Positions 39,921-48,773 of a stretch of DNA of 64,000 nucleotides are shown piece by piece (position 1 is the stretch's first letter; every line of letters begins with the position of its first letter). The position numbers and the translations under genes are program-made. Location of the stretch: NCBI GenBank assembly GCA_900637705.1, contig LR134390.1, forward strand, positions 310,001 through 374,000. The letters are read 5' to 3'. A model generated the notes under the pieces. The model saw nothing but the letters and a program-made list of their open reading frames with translations, ran no database searches and was not told where the DNA came from. The stretch comes from Fusobacterium varium (GTDB taxonomy: Bacteria > Fusobacteriota > Fusobacteriia > Fusobacteriales > Fusobacteriaceae).

Positions 39921-40484
39921 TTAAGATTGACTTGCTGTTTCAGCATCAACTGTTTTATCAAGTGTTTCTTTAGTTTTTTGAAGAGTTTTTTCTTTAAGCT
40001 CGTCTAATTTTTTAGAAGCAGCATCTTTAGTTTCATCGATTTTTTGGTCAGCTTTTTCAGCGTTTTCTTTAACAGATGTTTTGGCATCTTCTACTTTTTG
40101 AGTAGCTTTATTTTTTAACTCTTCAGTTTTTTCAGAAGCAGCATTTTTAGTTTCATCTACTTTCTTGTCAGCTTCATTTTTAATTTCCTTAGCTTTTTCA
40201 GTAACATGAGTTTTTAATTCTTCAGCTTTTTCAACTGTTTCAGTTTTGACTTCATCTAATTTTTTAGAAGCAGCATCTTTAGTTTCATCAATTTTTTGGT
40301 CAATTTCATCAGCTTTTTTATTAGCTTCTTCTTTAACTTCATCTACTTTTTTATCAGCTACAGTTTTAACCTCTTCTACCTTTTGAGTAGTTTCAGTTTT
40401 TGCACTTTCTATAGTTTTTTCACCACAACCAGTTAATAGAACTGTAGTTAAAAGTGCCAGTGTAAAAATGGATATTTTTTTCAT
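39921..40484 (-). CDS. Coiled-coil repeat lipoprotein (LEA-like)
   Basis: A 187-residue lipoprotein. The signal peptide ends in the lipobox LLTGC, with the lipidated Cys near residue 20. The rest is an amphipathic Lys/Glu/Ala/Asp-rich helix built from imperfect 11-residue repeats, for example DQKIDETKDAASKKLDE, which appears almost identically twice. Such repeats occur in late-embryogenesis-abundant-like and apolipoprotein-like proteins. The underlying DNA is internally repetitive, so copy number may vary between strains. Role unknown; envelope stress protection or a spacer function is speculation. Confidence 0.75.
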   Translation of the reverse strand: MKKISIFTLALLTTVLLTGCGEKTIESAKTETTQKVEEVKTVADKKVDEVKEEANKKADEIDQKIDETKDAASKKLDEVKTETVEKAEELKTHVTEKAKEIKNEADKKVDETKNAASEKTEELKNKATQKVEDAKTSVKENAEKADQKIDETKDAASKKLDELKEKTLQKTKETLDKTVDAETASQS

Positions 40485-41048
40485 AATTACTTCCTCCTTG
40501 TTTTTGTTTATATTACTTATTACAAATGGAGTATTATATTTCCTTTAAAAAACAAATCTTTTTATTAAAGAAAATGTTTTTTTATTTTGTAGTCATATTC
40601 ATTTGGAATAAATTTTTTAATATTTAAGATATAAAAAGCAAATATATAGAGTTAGAAAAAATTAATCAAAAAAATAAAATTATGAATAGAGAGTATTAGA
40701 AAATAGAGAAGAAAACTAAAAAGTAGAAGTTTTTTTTTAGAAAATATGATATAATGATAAGTGATAACTGATTTATAATTATGTATATAAAATAAAAAAA
40801 TTTTTAAATTTAATAAAAATTTTAAAATCAATAAAGTCCTAATTTTCAATAAAAAATCAAAAAATATTTTATGAAAAAGAATATTTAAAATATATTATTG
40901 AAAGATGAATTTTTTAAGAGAAAATATCATATTGGAAAAAATTATCAAATAAAAGAATAATAATAAAAATTAATATTGACTGTAAGATAAAATAATAAAT
41001 TAGCAGGATATAAGAATTAATATAGAGAGGTTCTTGAAAAGGAGGATC
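40485..41048. other. Long AT-rich intergenic region
   Basis: Extremely AT-rich and without a convincing gene; a - strand open frame inside (40652-40849) is low-complexity Phe/Leu/Ile and lacks a ribosome binding site. It holds the promoter of the lipoprotein gene on its left. A TTGACT at 40976-40981 on the right may belong to a promoter for the gene at 41049, although no good -10 box is paired with it. Confidence 0.5.
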
Positions 41049-41272
41049 ATGGAAACTAAGAAAAATGCTAAAGTAGAAACAGCAGAAAAAAAGAAGGTAA
41101 AGGTAAAAAAATATCGTTTTCTTGATAGTAAATATAAAAAGAGGATTATGATTTTCTTGAAAAGTATTTTAAAATTTTAAAAAAGAAATATAAGACAAAT
41201 GGAAAAGTTGTAGTAAAATTATTTGAATTTTATGAGAAGCATGTAGCTGTTCAAAATAAAGATGAAAAATAA
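41049..41272 (+). CDS. Small lysine-rich hypothetical protein, frame broken by one missing base
   Basis: A protein of about 74 residues, not recognised. It starts METKKNAKVE behind AAAAGGAGGA. A basic N-terminal tail (KKKVKVKKYRF) is followed, after adding one A at 41136-41140, by a helical stretch YDFLEKYFKILKKKYKTNGK and FEFYEKHVAV. No signal peptide. It precedes the gene at 41317 by 44 bases, and both have lysine-rich tails, so they may form one transcription unit. Confidence 0.55.
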
Positions 41273-41316
41273 GAACAGAAAAATTTTATTTAAAATTATA
41301 GAAGGAATGGGAATGT

Positions 41317-42041
41317 ATGAAAGATAAAGCCAGAGAAACAGTAAAAGCAGAAACTAAAACAAGAAAAAGAGCTGCAACAAAAGTAAATACTGATTCTAAA
41401 ACTAAGACTAAACTTACTAAAGAAACTACAACTCCAGTAAAAATGGGTAGAAAAAAACAGGAGAAGAAGTAAGAACATATAGGGTTCTTGGAAGTCGTTT
41501 TACGTCAGAAGAGCTGAAATATGTGGAAAGAATGATAGAAGAATTACTTCCTATATATAAAAATAAAAGTAAAATACTATTGGCAATTACAAAAGAATTT
41601 GTAAGTAGTCCTTTAAATGATGAAGTGTTGAATAGAACCAATAAAATATCTCTTGGAAGATGGGCAACTGTATTTGGAAGCTCAGATATAAGAAAAGTCT
41701 TGATAGTATACTTTCAACTAACAAGAGGTTTCTTTATCGCACCTACCAGAAAACTTAAAACATATCCCTTTATAGATCTTGAAATGTTAGATAAAGATGG
41801 AAAGAGATATGGAATTATTGTTAAGAGTGATAATGATTATATAGATTTAGAAGTTATAGATAAAATGAAGAAGAAGATGAAACTATATTTGCTCACAACA
41901 ACTGAAAAGAAACAAGAACTTGGAGATAGGGATATAGAATGGATATCTTTAAAAGATATTTTTAAATTTATGGAAAAATATCAATTTCTTCTGCCTTCTC
42001 ATATAGTTAGAAAATTTAAAAATGTAGAAGAATTAAAATAA
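41317..42041 (+). CDS. Hypothetical protein with a basic disordered N-terminal tail, frame broken by one missing base
   Basis: About 241 residues, family not recognised. Residues 1-45 are Lys/Thr/Ala-rich low complexity (ETKTRKRAATKVNTDSKTK), like a nucleic-acid-binding tail. After a one-base break in the A7 run at 41451-41457 the chain continues as a globular domain: YRVLGSRFTSEELKYVERMI, RWATVFGSSDIRKVLIVYFQ and FIDLEMLDKDGKRYGIIVKS. No signal peptide or membrane helix. Its start has only a weak purine-rich site; it probably shares a transcript with the small gene at 41049. Confidence 0.6.
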
Positions 42042-42079
42042 GAATAATTAACTATAATATAAAATTGGATTTAAAATAT

Positions 42080-42137
42080 AAAAAGAAGCTACTGCAAATT
42101 AATGATTAAAAATCATTAGTTTGGGTAGCTTCTTTTT
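42080..42137. terminator. Bidirectional terminator between convergent genes
   Basis: AAAAAGAAGCTAC at 42080-42092 pairs exactly with 42125-42137, enclosing a smaller hairpin (AATGATT/AATCATT). A and T runs on the two sides allow termination of the + strand gene at 41317 and of the - strand ROK gene. Confidence 0.85.
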
Positions 42138-42251
42138 CATAATGCTCATTTATTTTTGGTATTTTTATTTTTCTACTTTATTGTTTTTAATTTTTTATGA
42201 AAACAAATAAGTACTATTTTAGAGATATGAGTATAATGTTACTTTTTTATT

Positions 42252-43387
42252 TTAAAATAATGAATCTACTATTGGAAATATAGCAGCACCTATAAGGCTT
42301 GAATTTTCATCAAAAGAAGAAAAGATTATAGTTTCTTTTCCACGATAGAAAATATGTTCGTTATATATTTCTTCTAGCAGTTTTTCTTTAATATATTTCT
42401 GTTGATGACATATTTTACCTGAAATTATAAGTTTTTCTGGGTTAGAAAAGAATAATAGATTTTTTATACCAATGGCAAGATATTTTATATATTCATCTAA
42501 TATTTTTTTCCCTTCTTTAGTTTCTAAATATTCATTTTGGAAAATATTTTCATATTTCTTTATTTTTTTAAATACTTTATGAAATTCTTCAACTAAGGCT
42601 GGATTTGAAACATATGCTCCCCAACAACCTCTAGAGCCACAGTTGCAAATTCTTCCTTCAGGATTTACTATCATATGGTGCATTCTTCCAGCTTTAAAAT
42701 GAAAATTATTTTGATTTTTTTCTCTAGTAAAAGAGCTTATTCCTACATAATCATTAATAGTAAGAGCTGTAAAATTTGATAAAAGTGAATTTTCGCTTAA
42801 AAAAGCTTCAGCAATTGCAGAAAGATTTGATTCATTTTCTACAAGAACAGGAATATTAAATTTTTTTTTGATTTTTCCAATTATAGAAATATCAGTTTTA
42901 TTTTTAGAATTAAATTCTATAAATTTCCCTTCTTCATTTACTATACCCGGAACTGATATTCCTATTCCAATAATACTTTTAAAAATAGATTTAGATAATC
43001 TGCTTAAAAAGAATTCTAATTCTTCCATTAGCGAATCTGTAATGGAAGGCCCACCTTTTTGAAGTGTTTTAGAATGTTTTTTTATGACAATACCTTTAGC
43101 ATTTGTAAGTATCATTTTAATTTTTTCTTCTGAAATCTGTACCCCTACAGAATGGCAGAAAAAATCATTAAAGGAGTATTCTCTAGCTTTTCTTCCTACT
43201 CCATTACCTACTTTGTCTTGCTCAATTATGATGTTTTTTTCCAGAAAAAAGTTATTATCCTTTTTACTGTAGGAAAACTCATATCCATTTTTTCAGCAAC
43301 TTCATTGATAACAAAATTGTGATTAGAGTTGAAAACATATTCAAAGATTTTGTTTTCATTGTTTTCTTTAATGTTTTTTTGATACAT
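42252..43387 (-). CDS. ROK-family transcriptional repressor, frame broken by one missing base
   Basis: About 378 residues (NagC/XylR-type). The N-terminal helix-turn-helix (NFVINEVAEKMDMSFPTVKK) is in one frame, starting at the ATG at 43387 behind GGGGGA. The ROK sugar-kinase-like domain follows in another frame: GIGISVPGIVN, NESNLSAIAEA, the zinc-binding CNCGSRGCWGAY and GAAIFPIV. One T (+ strand) added at 43261-43265 joins them. It is divergent from the AbgT transporter gene and is a candidate regulator of it. ROK repressors usually sense sugars or sugar phosphates. Confidence 0.83.
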
Positions 43388-43417
43388 AACGACTCCCCCT
43401 TTATGTTCCCCCGATAA

Positions 43418-43434
43418 AATAACTATAAGTTATT
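43418..43434. promoter_or_regulatory. Inverted repeat upstream of the ROK repressor
   Basis: AATAACT at 43418-43424 and AGTTATT at 43428-43434 are exact complements around ATA. It lies 31 bases upstream of the ROK start, close to a TATAAT on the - strand, so it is a plausible autoregulatory operator. Confidence 0.5.
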
Positions 43435-43669
43435 ATATAATATTTGTCTGCAAAATCAAAACAATAGTTTTAAATTTATCATTTTATTTTAAAAAGGGAT
43501 TTTTTTATGGAAAATTAAGGTTATATATTTAATATATTTGAGTTTTTTTTATTAGGATAGTATATTTAAAAATATAATAAAAATATTTCAAAAAATAATT
43601 TTTTAAAAATAAAATTGTATATTTTTGAAAAGAAATATTGAAAAATTTAAAAATTAAGGGGGAAAACAA

Positions 43670-45202
43670 GTGGGAAAGATTGAACAAAAAGAAAAGAATT
43701 TAAATACTAAAAATATAAATACACTGGATAGAATTTTAAATTGTTTTGAAGTAATTGGAAATAAACTTCCAGATCCAGTATCTATATTTTTGATATTATG
43801 TATATCAATATTAATAATATCTTTTATTTGTAGTAAAATTGGAGTTGCAGTAGAGCATCCACTTACTCATAACATCATAACTGCTGAGAATCTTTTGAAT
43901 AAAGGAAATTTAAAACAAATACTTATGAGTATGGTAACAGTTTTTCAAACATATCCACCTTTAGGAGTGGTTTTAGTAGCAATGATAGGAATAGGGCTTG
44001 CAGATAAAAGTGGTTTTTTAGAATGTCTTCTAACTGTTGTAGTAAAAAAAGTACCTAGTAATTTGATATATTTTACAGTTGTAATAATGGGGCTTATTTT
44101 TACAGGAATTGGAGATGCAGGATTTATAGTACTACCACCTTTAGCAGCATTAATATTTCTTAATCTTGGAAAAAATCCAATTGTAGGAATGTTACTTTCA
44201 TTTGCAGGGGCAGCAATAGGTTTCTGTTCAGGGTTATTTGTAAGTTTAAATGATATACTTCTTACATCTTTTACTATACCAGCAGCTCAGCTTTTATCAC
44301 CAACTTTTACCAAGAGCCCAGCTATGACTCTTTATTTTAATATAACAAATTCAATACTTCAGATATTTGTTATTGCATGGGTAACAGTTAAATTTATAGA
44401 GCCAAGATTTCCTGCTCCTGAGAAAAAAGTTGGAGAAAATGAAGGAAAAGAAATGCTTGAAGTTGAAAGAAAAGGGCTCAGATATGCTGGGATTTCTTTT
44501 CTAATATATATGATATTAATTGTTTTTTTAGCAATTGGAAAAGGCGCATTTTTGAAAGATGATGCTGGCTCTCTTGTATCAACTAAATCTCCATTAATGG
44601 CAGGACTTATTCCTATAATGGCGCTTGCATTTTTTATACCAGGTCTTGTTTTTGGAAAAATTACTGGAAAAATAAAAAATGATAAAGATGTTGTAAAAAT
44701 GATATCACAGACTTTAGGAGAAATGGGAGGGTATATATTTATAGTTTTTGTTTCAGCTCAATTTTTAAGCCTTTTTTCTAAAAGTAATCTGGGAATAATT
44801 ATGGCAATAAAAGGAGCAGATGGAATAAGAAACTTAGGGCTTGAAGGAATGCCATTGTTAGTAGCATACATTTTTTTAGTTGCTTTTATAAATATATTCA
44901 TAGGAAGTGCATCAGCTAAATGGGCTATTTTATCACCAGTTTTTGTTCCAATGTTTATGTTATTGGGATATGATCCGTCACTTACACAAATGGCATATAG
45001 AATAGGAGATGCTTCAACAAATATGCTCTCACCTCTATTTCCATATCTTCCATTAGTATTGGCAGTGGCAAGAAAGTATGATAAAAACTTTGGTATAGGA
45101 ACTTTAATAGCTAATATGATTCCTTATTCAATAATAACACTTATAGCAAGTATTATTCTTCTTACAGTATTTTTTACTTGTGGACTTCCATTTGGATTAT
45201 AA
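43670..45202 (+). CDS. AbgT-family transporter
   Basis: A 510-residue membrane protein with about 11-13 helices. It has the AbgT pattern: NKLPDPVSIFLIL near the N-terminus, GIGDAGFIVLPPLAALIF, and the C-terminal IGSASAKWAILSPVFVPM with GDASTNMLSPLFPYLP. Family members import p-aminobenzoyl-glutamate or export sulfonamides. The downstream M20 hydrolase argues for import of an amide-linked substrate that is then cleaved. It starts at a GTG (43670) behind AAGGGGGAAAA. The window also encodes folate genes, but no direct link can be shown. Confidence 0.88.
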   Translation: MGKIEQKEKNLNTKNINTLDRILNCFEVIGNKLPDPVSIFLILCISILIISFICSKIGVAVEHPLTHNIITAENLLNKGNLKQILMSMVTVFQTYPPLGVVLVAMIGIGLADKSGFLECLLTVVVKKVPSNLIYFTVVIMGLIFTGIGDAGFIVLPPLAALIFLNLGKNPIVGMLLSFAGAAIGFCSGLFVSLNDILLTSFTIPAAQLLSPTFTKSPAMTLYFNITNSILQIFVIAWVTVKFIEPRFPAPEKKVGENEGKEMLEVERKGLRYAGISFLIYMILIVFLAIGKGAFLKDDAGSLVSTKSPLMAGLIPIMALAFFIPGLVFGKITGKIKNDKDVVKMISQTLGEMGGYIFIVFVSAQFLSLFSKSNLGIIMAIKGADGIRNLGLEGMPLLVAYIFLVAFINIFIGSASAKWAILSPVFVPMFMLLGYDPSLTQMAYRIGDASTNMLSPLFPYLPLVLAVARKYDKNFGIGTLIANMIPYSIITLIASIILLTVFFTCGLPFGL

Positions 45203-45226
45203 TATAAAGTATTAGGAGGAAATGTA

Positions 45227-46408
45227 ATGAAAGAGAAGATTGAACAATTAGCAGAAAAGCATTTAGAAAGAATAATGGAAATAAGAAGAGAACTTCATAG
45301 ATTTCCAGAATTGGGATTTAAAGAATTTAAAACAGCAGAAATAATAAAAAAAGAATTGGATAGAATAGGAATTCCATATGAAAGTGAAATAGCTGTAACA
45401 GGCATAGTGGGACTTATAAAAGGGAAAAAAGAGGGTAAAACAGTCCTATTGAGAGCAGATATAGATGCACTACCTATTGATGAGGAGAGTAGATGTGAAT
45501 TTAAATCTGAAATAGCAGGGAATATGCATGCTTGTGGACACGATGGACATGCAGCAGGACTTTTGGGAGCAGCAATGATTCTGAATGAATTGAAAGATGA
45601 AATAGCAGGAAATGTAAAGCTTGTATTTCAACCAGCAGAAGAAGGACCAGGGGGAGCTGAACCTATGATTAAAGCTGGAATACTTGAAAATCCAAAAGTA
45701 GATGCAGCATTTGGGTGTCATATATGGCCAGCATATAAAGCAGGTCAGATATTAATAAAAGATGGAGATATGATGTCCCATACAACTTCTTTTGACATAA
45801 TGATACAAGGTGTAGGAGGACATGGATCACAACCAGAAAAAACTGTAGATCCAATTATAATAGGAAGCCAAATAGTAACGAATTTTCAAAACATAATAAG
45901 TAGGAATATATCTACACTTAAACCAGCAGTTTTGTCTTGTTGCAGTATAAAGGCAGGAGAAACATATAATGTAATTCCTGATAAACTTACAATAAAAGGG
46001 ACTATAAGAACATTTGATGAGGAATTAACAAATGAAATTGTAGATAGAATGGAATGTATTATAAAAGGAATTACAAATTCTTATGGAGCTTCTTATATAT
46101 TTGATGTAAATAGAATGTATCCAGCAGTAAAAAATAATCATGAGATGTTTGAATTTTCAAAAGAAACATTAGGAAAAATAGTAGGAGAAGAAAATGTAAT
46201 AGTGATGGAAGAGCCTCTTATGGGATCAGAAGATTTTTCATACTTTGGGAAAAAAGTACCTTCTAATTTCTTCTTAGTAGGAGTAAGAGATACTCAAGAG
46301 GATATTGAATCTATGCTTCATCACCCTAAATTATTATGGAATGAAAAACATTTAAAAATAAGTGCAAAGGCTCTTGCACAATTAGCAGTGGATTTTTTAA
46401 ATAAATAA
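45227..46408 (+). CDS. M20-family amidohydrolase (AbgA/AbgB or N-acyl-amino-acid hydrolase type)
   Basis: A 393-residue dinuclear metal hydrolase. Metal and catalytic segments: ADIDALPIDEES, NMHACGHDGHAAGLLGAA, QPAEEGPGGAEPMI and the C-terminal MGSEDFSYFGKKVP. It is the same size as hippurate and N-acetyl-amino-acid amidohydrolases. It is 24 bases downstream of the AbgT gene in one operon, so it probably cleaves the amide substrate imported by that transporter. A two-subunit AbgAB is not seen; this is a single protein. Confidence 0.9.
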   Translation: MKEKIEQLAEKHLERIMEIRRELHRFPELGFKEFKTAEIIKKELDRIGIPYESEIAVTGIVGLIKGKKEGKTVLLRADIDALPIDEESRCEFKSEIAGNMHACGHDGHAAGLLGAAMILNELKDEIAGNVKLVFQPAEEGPGGAEPMIKAGILENPKVDAAFGCHIWPAYKAGQILIKDGDMMSHTTSFDIMIQGVGGHGSQPEKTVDPIIIGSQIVTNFQNIISRNISTLKPAVLSCCSIKAGETYNVIPDKLTIKGTIRTFDEELTNEIVDRMECIIKGITNSYGASYIFDVNRMYPAVKNNHEMFEFSKETLGKIVGEENVIVMEEPLMGSEDFSYFGKKVPSNFFLVGVRDTQEDIESMLHHPKLLWNEKHLKISAKALAQLAVDFLNK

Positions 46409-46426
46409 AATAAAGTTATAAATAAT

Positions 46427-46462
46427 AGAGAATCTAAAGATAGGAATAAGATTCTCTTTTTT
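46427..46462 (+). terminator. Terminator after the amidohydrolase gene
   Basis: AGAGAATCT at 46427-46435 pairs exactly with 46449-46457, followed by TTTTTT. Confidence 0.85.
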
Positions 46463-46544
46463 ATATTTAAGGAATGAATATAAAAAAGGAAAGATGAATT
46501 TATAATAGAATATATTAATAATCAAAAACATGGAGGTGGAAATC

Positions 46545-46816
46545 ATGAAAAAGGTAAAAGAAGATTTGAAAGAAGTAAAAAAAGCTGTAAAAAAACTAAA
46601 GATGATTTAAAAGAGGCTGCAAAAGAAAAAGCTTCTGAAAAGAAAAAAGATATAAAAGATAAAGCAGATTATTTAAAAGAAGATTTAAAAAATACTACTA
46701 AAGAAATCAAAGAAGATTTGAAAGAAAAAACAGAAAAAGTAAAAAATACTGTAAAAGAGAAAGTAGAAAAGGATAAAGAAAAATTAAAAGAGATAAAAGA
46801 AATTATAAAAAAATAA
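46545..46816 (+). CDS. Small lysine-rich coiled-coil protein, frame broken by one missing base
   Basis: About 90 residues of almost uninterrupted charged helix (KEDLKEVKKAVKK, then KDDLKEAAKEKASEKKKD). The start has a TGGAGGTGG site. Adding one A to the run at 46589-46595 joins the two parts. It resembles the repeat region of the lipoprotein at 39921-40484 but has no signal peptide, so it should be cytoplasmic. LEA-like or YtxH-like stress proteins are the nearest idea; function unknown. Confidence 0.62.
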
Positions 46817-46829
46817 GACAAGATTCAAT

Positions 46830-46884
46830 GGGTTGTTGTAAAATGATGATTTTAATCACTAATTTATAACAACCCAACTTTTTT
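46830..46884. terminator. Terminator between the lysine-rich gene and the hydrolase gene
   Basis: GGGTTGTT at 46830-46837 pairs with AACAACCC at 46868-46875, with further A-U pairing inside, followed by a T run on the + strand. It lies between two convergent genes. Confidence 0.75.
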
Positions 46885-46897
46885 ATGGTTTTTAAAA

Positions 46898-48001
46898 CTA
46901 TTTTATATTTATTTCTAAAATATTTTCTTCGAAGTTTTTATCTAAAGGGAGTACTTGATATTTTATGTTTGTAAAATCTATTTTTTTTAAGTCTATTTTT
47001 CTTATTTGGCTGTTATACATAGTTTTGTAATAAAATTCTTTGTCAGTTATATTACATACTGATGTCCATTGAGTTGCACTTAATAAATTTTTAGGAATAT
47101 TTTCTTTATGTTCAGAAGGATATTCAGTACCAATAGGAATATCAAAATTATTTAGTATATGGAAAGCTCCTTGTATTCCTTCTTGAGCAGTATCTGAAGA
47201 TTTCATTGTATTTAAATAATAAAAAGCTCTAATAAATCTTGAAGGTGGAGTTATATCTCCAGGTAGCCCTAAAGCTCCAGTTCCTGCACCAAATGAAAAT
47301 ATTTTATGATTATTCATTGTATAGTTTTTTGCATTTCCTGAATAAAGGTTAATATAATTATTTAAATTTTTTAAATGCCACTCATAATCAGGTGAATTTG
47401 TTAAAACACCTATCTCATTATCATATATTTTAATTTCTCCATTATTAATTATTTCAAGAACTATATTTTCTCCAGAGGCATCTGCAATTCTCCAATGAGC
47501 TGTAGGAAGGGGAAGACCATTCTCATCATTACCTATATTTATTACTTTGATTTTTTTTAAGCCTTCTTTTACTTCTTTAACAGTTGAGAAATTTGAAAGC
47601 ATCCAAGTTACTAACTGCATATCTGTTACAGATTCTTTTGAAATTTTTTCATTATACTTTGTAAGACTTCCATAATGAGGAAAATAGAAAAGTCCAGCAT
47701 TAAGACCAGCTTCATTAATTCCCTCTCCTATAAATAAATCTGAAATAATAGCAATTCCAACAAAGCCATATTTAGCTTTCCATTTATGTCCTTTTATTTT
47801 TCCATCAGGTGTTAGAGATTGAAAATCTTTTTCTCTAGGAGAGATTACAATTTTACTATTTAAATCACCTTCTCCATATTCAATAGTTCTAGCTTGAATC
47901 ATTTTATTATCACTAGTTTTTATAGTTATTCCTGTACAAGCATAGGAAAATGTAGAAATCAGCATAAAAATTATTCCAAGTATCATAATACTTATTTTCA
48001 T
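46898..48001 (-). CDS. Secreted choloylglycine hydrolase / penicillin V acylase family protein
   Basis: A 367-residue N-terminal-nucleophile hydrolase. The chain from the ATG at 48001 (AAGGAGG site) begins with a signal peptide ending FSYA, directly followed by CTGITIKT, so cleavage would expose the catalytic Cys as residue 1. ARTIEY carries the conserved Arg with Glu at the position where many bile salt hydrolases have Asp. LTNSPDYEWHLKNL carries the conserved Asn, and GLPGDITPPSRF the second Arg. It would act in the periplasm or outside. Substrate could be conjugated bile salts, penicillin V or acyl-homoserine-type amides; sequence alone cannot decide. Confidence 0.87.
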   Translation of the reverse strand: MKISIMILGIIFMLISTFSYACTGITIKTSDNKMIQARTIEYGEGDLNSKIVISPREKDFQSLTPDGKIKGHKWKAKYGFVGIAIISDLFIGEGINEAGLNAGLFYFPHYGSLTKYNEKISKESVTDMQLVTWMLSNFSTVKEVKEGLKKIKVINIGNDENGLPLPTAHWRIADASGENIVLEIINNGEIKIYDNEIGVLTNSPDYEWHLKNLNNYINLYSGNAKNYTMNNHKIFSFGAGTGALGLPGDITPPSRFIRAFYYLNTMKSSDTAQEGIQGAFHILNNFDIPIGTEYPSEHKENIPKNLLSATQWTSVCNITDKEFYYKTMYNSQIRKIDLKKIDFTNIKYQVLPLDKNFEENILEINIK

Positions 48002-48084
48002 AGTTTCCTCCTTGGTATAATTATAAACTATTTTTATAGTCAAAATTTATAAGAGATTATATTAATTATATCATTTTATTATTA

Positions 48085-48134
48085 TAAAAAAAAGACATAC
48101 TTTCAATTAATGTCATCATTAAAGAGTATGTCTT
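48085..48134 (-). terminator. Terminator of the recombinase gene
   Basis: AAGACATACT at 48092-48101 pairs exactly with 48125-48134; on the - strand a long T run follows. Confidence 0.8.
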
Positions 48135-48176
48135 AAAGCGAAAATTAATGAATTTTTGCTTTAATATTTATATTAT

Positions 48177-48773
48177 TCATATTTTAAAATTTTCATAAAT
48201 TTCATTTATTCTATCTTCTTCTATTCCAATATATTTTAATGTTTGTTCTGCTGAAGAATGATTAAGAATAGACATCACTATTGCTATATCAAGTGTGCTT
48301 TTGTAAACTCTATGTCCCCATGTTTTTCTAAGAGAATGAGTTCCAATAGGGTAACTGATATTTAAATCTTTTTTTGCTTTATTAAAATATTTGGAAATAC
48401 CAACATTAGAAATAGGTTTGTCATATAATTCCTTTACATATTTTCTATTTAATGACTTAAATAAAAATCCTTTTTCTGAAGAATATCCAAGTTCTTCATA
48501 ATATTTTTTTAAATCTTCAATTGCTTTTTGGCAGATTAGATTAAATTTAATTTTTCGTATTTTTTTCGTTTTTTTCTCTCTTAGTTTTATTGTATAGTCA
48601 GGATTTATATTTTCAAATTTTATTTTTGAAAGATCAGAAATCCTTAATCCAACATTTACTCCTATATTAATTAATGAAAGCATTACTATTTTTTTATTGG
48701 TTTTGAAATATTTTCTCAATTGTGCTAAATCATTAGGATTTATATATCTAACTTCTTGTCCTCTTTTATCCAT
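48177..48773 (-). CDS. Small tyrosine recombinase (FimB/FimE-sized, catalytic domain only)
   Basis: A 198-residue site-specific recombinase. The catalytic set is complete: Arg in VNVGLRISDLSKI, a basic beta-hairpin Lys region, HSLRKTWGHR (His-x-x-Arg), His in LNHSS and the nucleophile Tyr in TLKYIGI. It lacks the N-terminal core-binding domain of phage integrases, as in the FimB/FimE invertases of about 200 residues. It is not next to phage genes. It faces away from a surface-protein operon across a 740-base gap, which suggests phase-variation control (inference). The start has a GGAG site within CTGAGGAG. Confidence 0.85.
   Translation of the reverse strand: MDKRGQEVRYINPNDLAQLRKYFKTNKKIVMLSLINIGVNVGLRISDLSKIKFENINPDYTIKLREKKTKKIRKIKFNLICQKAIEDLKKYYEELGYSSEKGFLFKSLNRKYVKELYDKPISNVGISKYFNKAKKDLNISYPIGTHSLRKTWGHRVYKSTLDIAIVMSILNHSSAEQTLKYIGIEEDRINEIYENFKI

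Noticed and set aside
40652-40849. Hydrophobic 65-residue open frame on the - strand
   Set aside because: Low-complexity Phe/Leu/Ile in a very AT-rich spacer, with no ribosome binding site.
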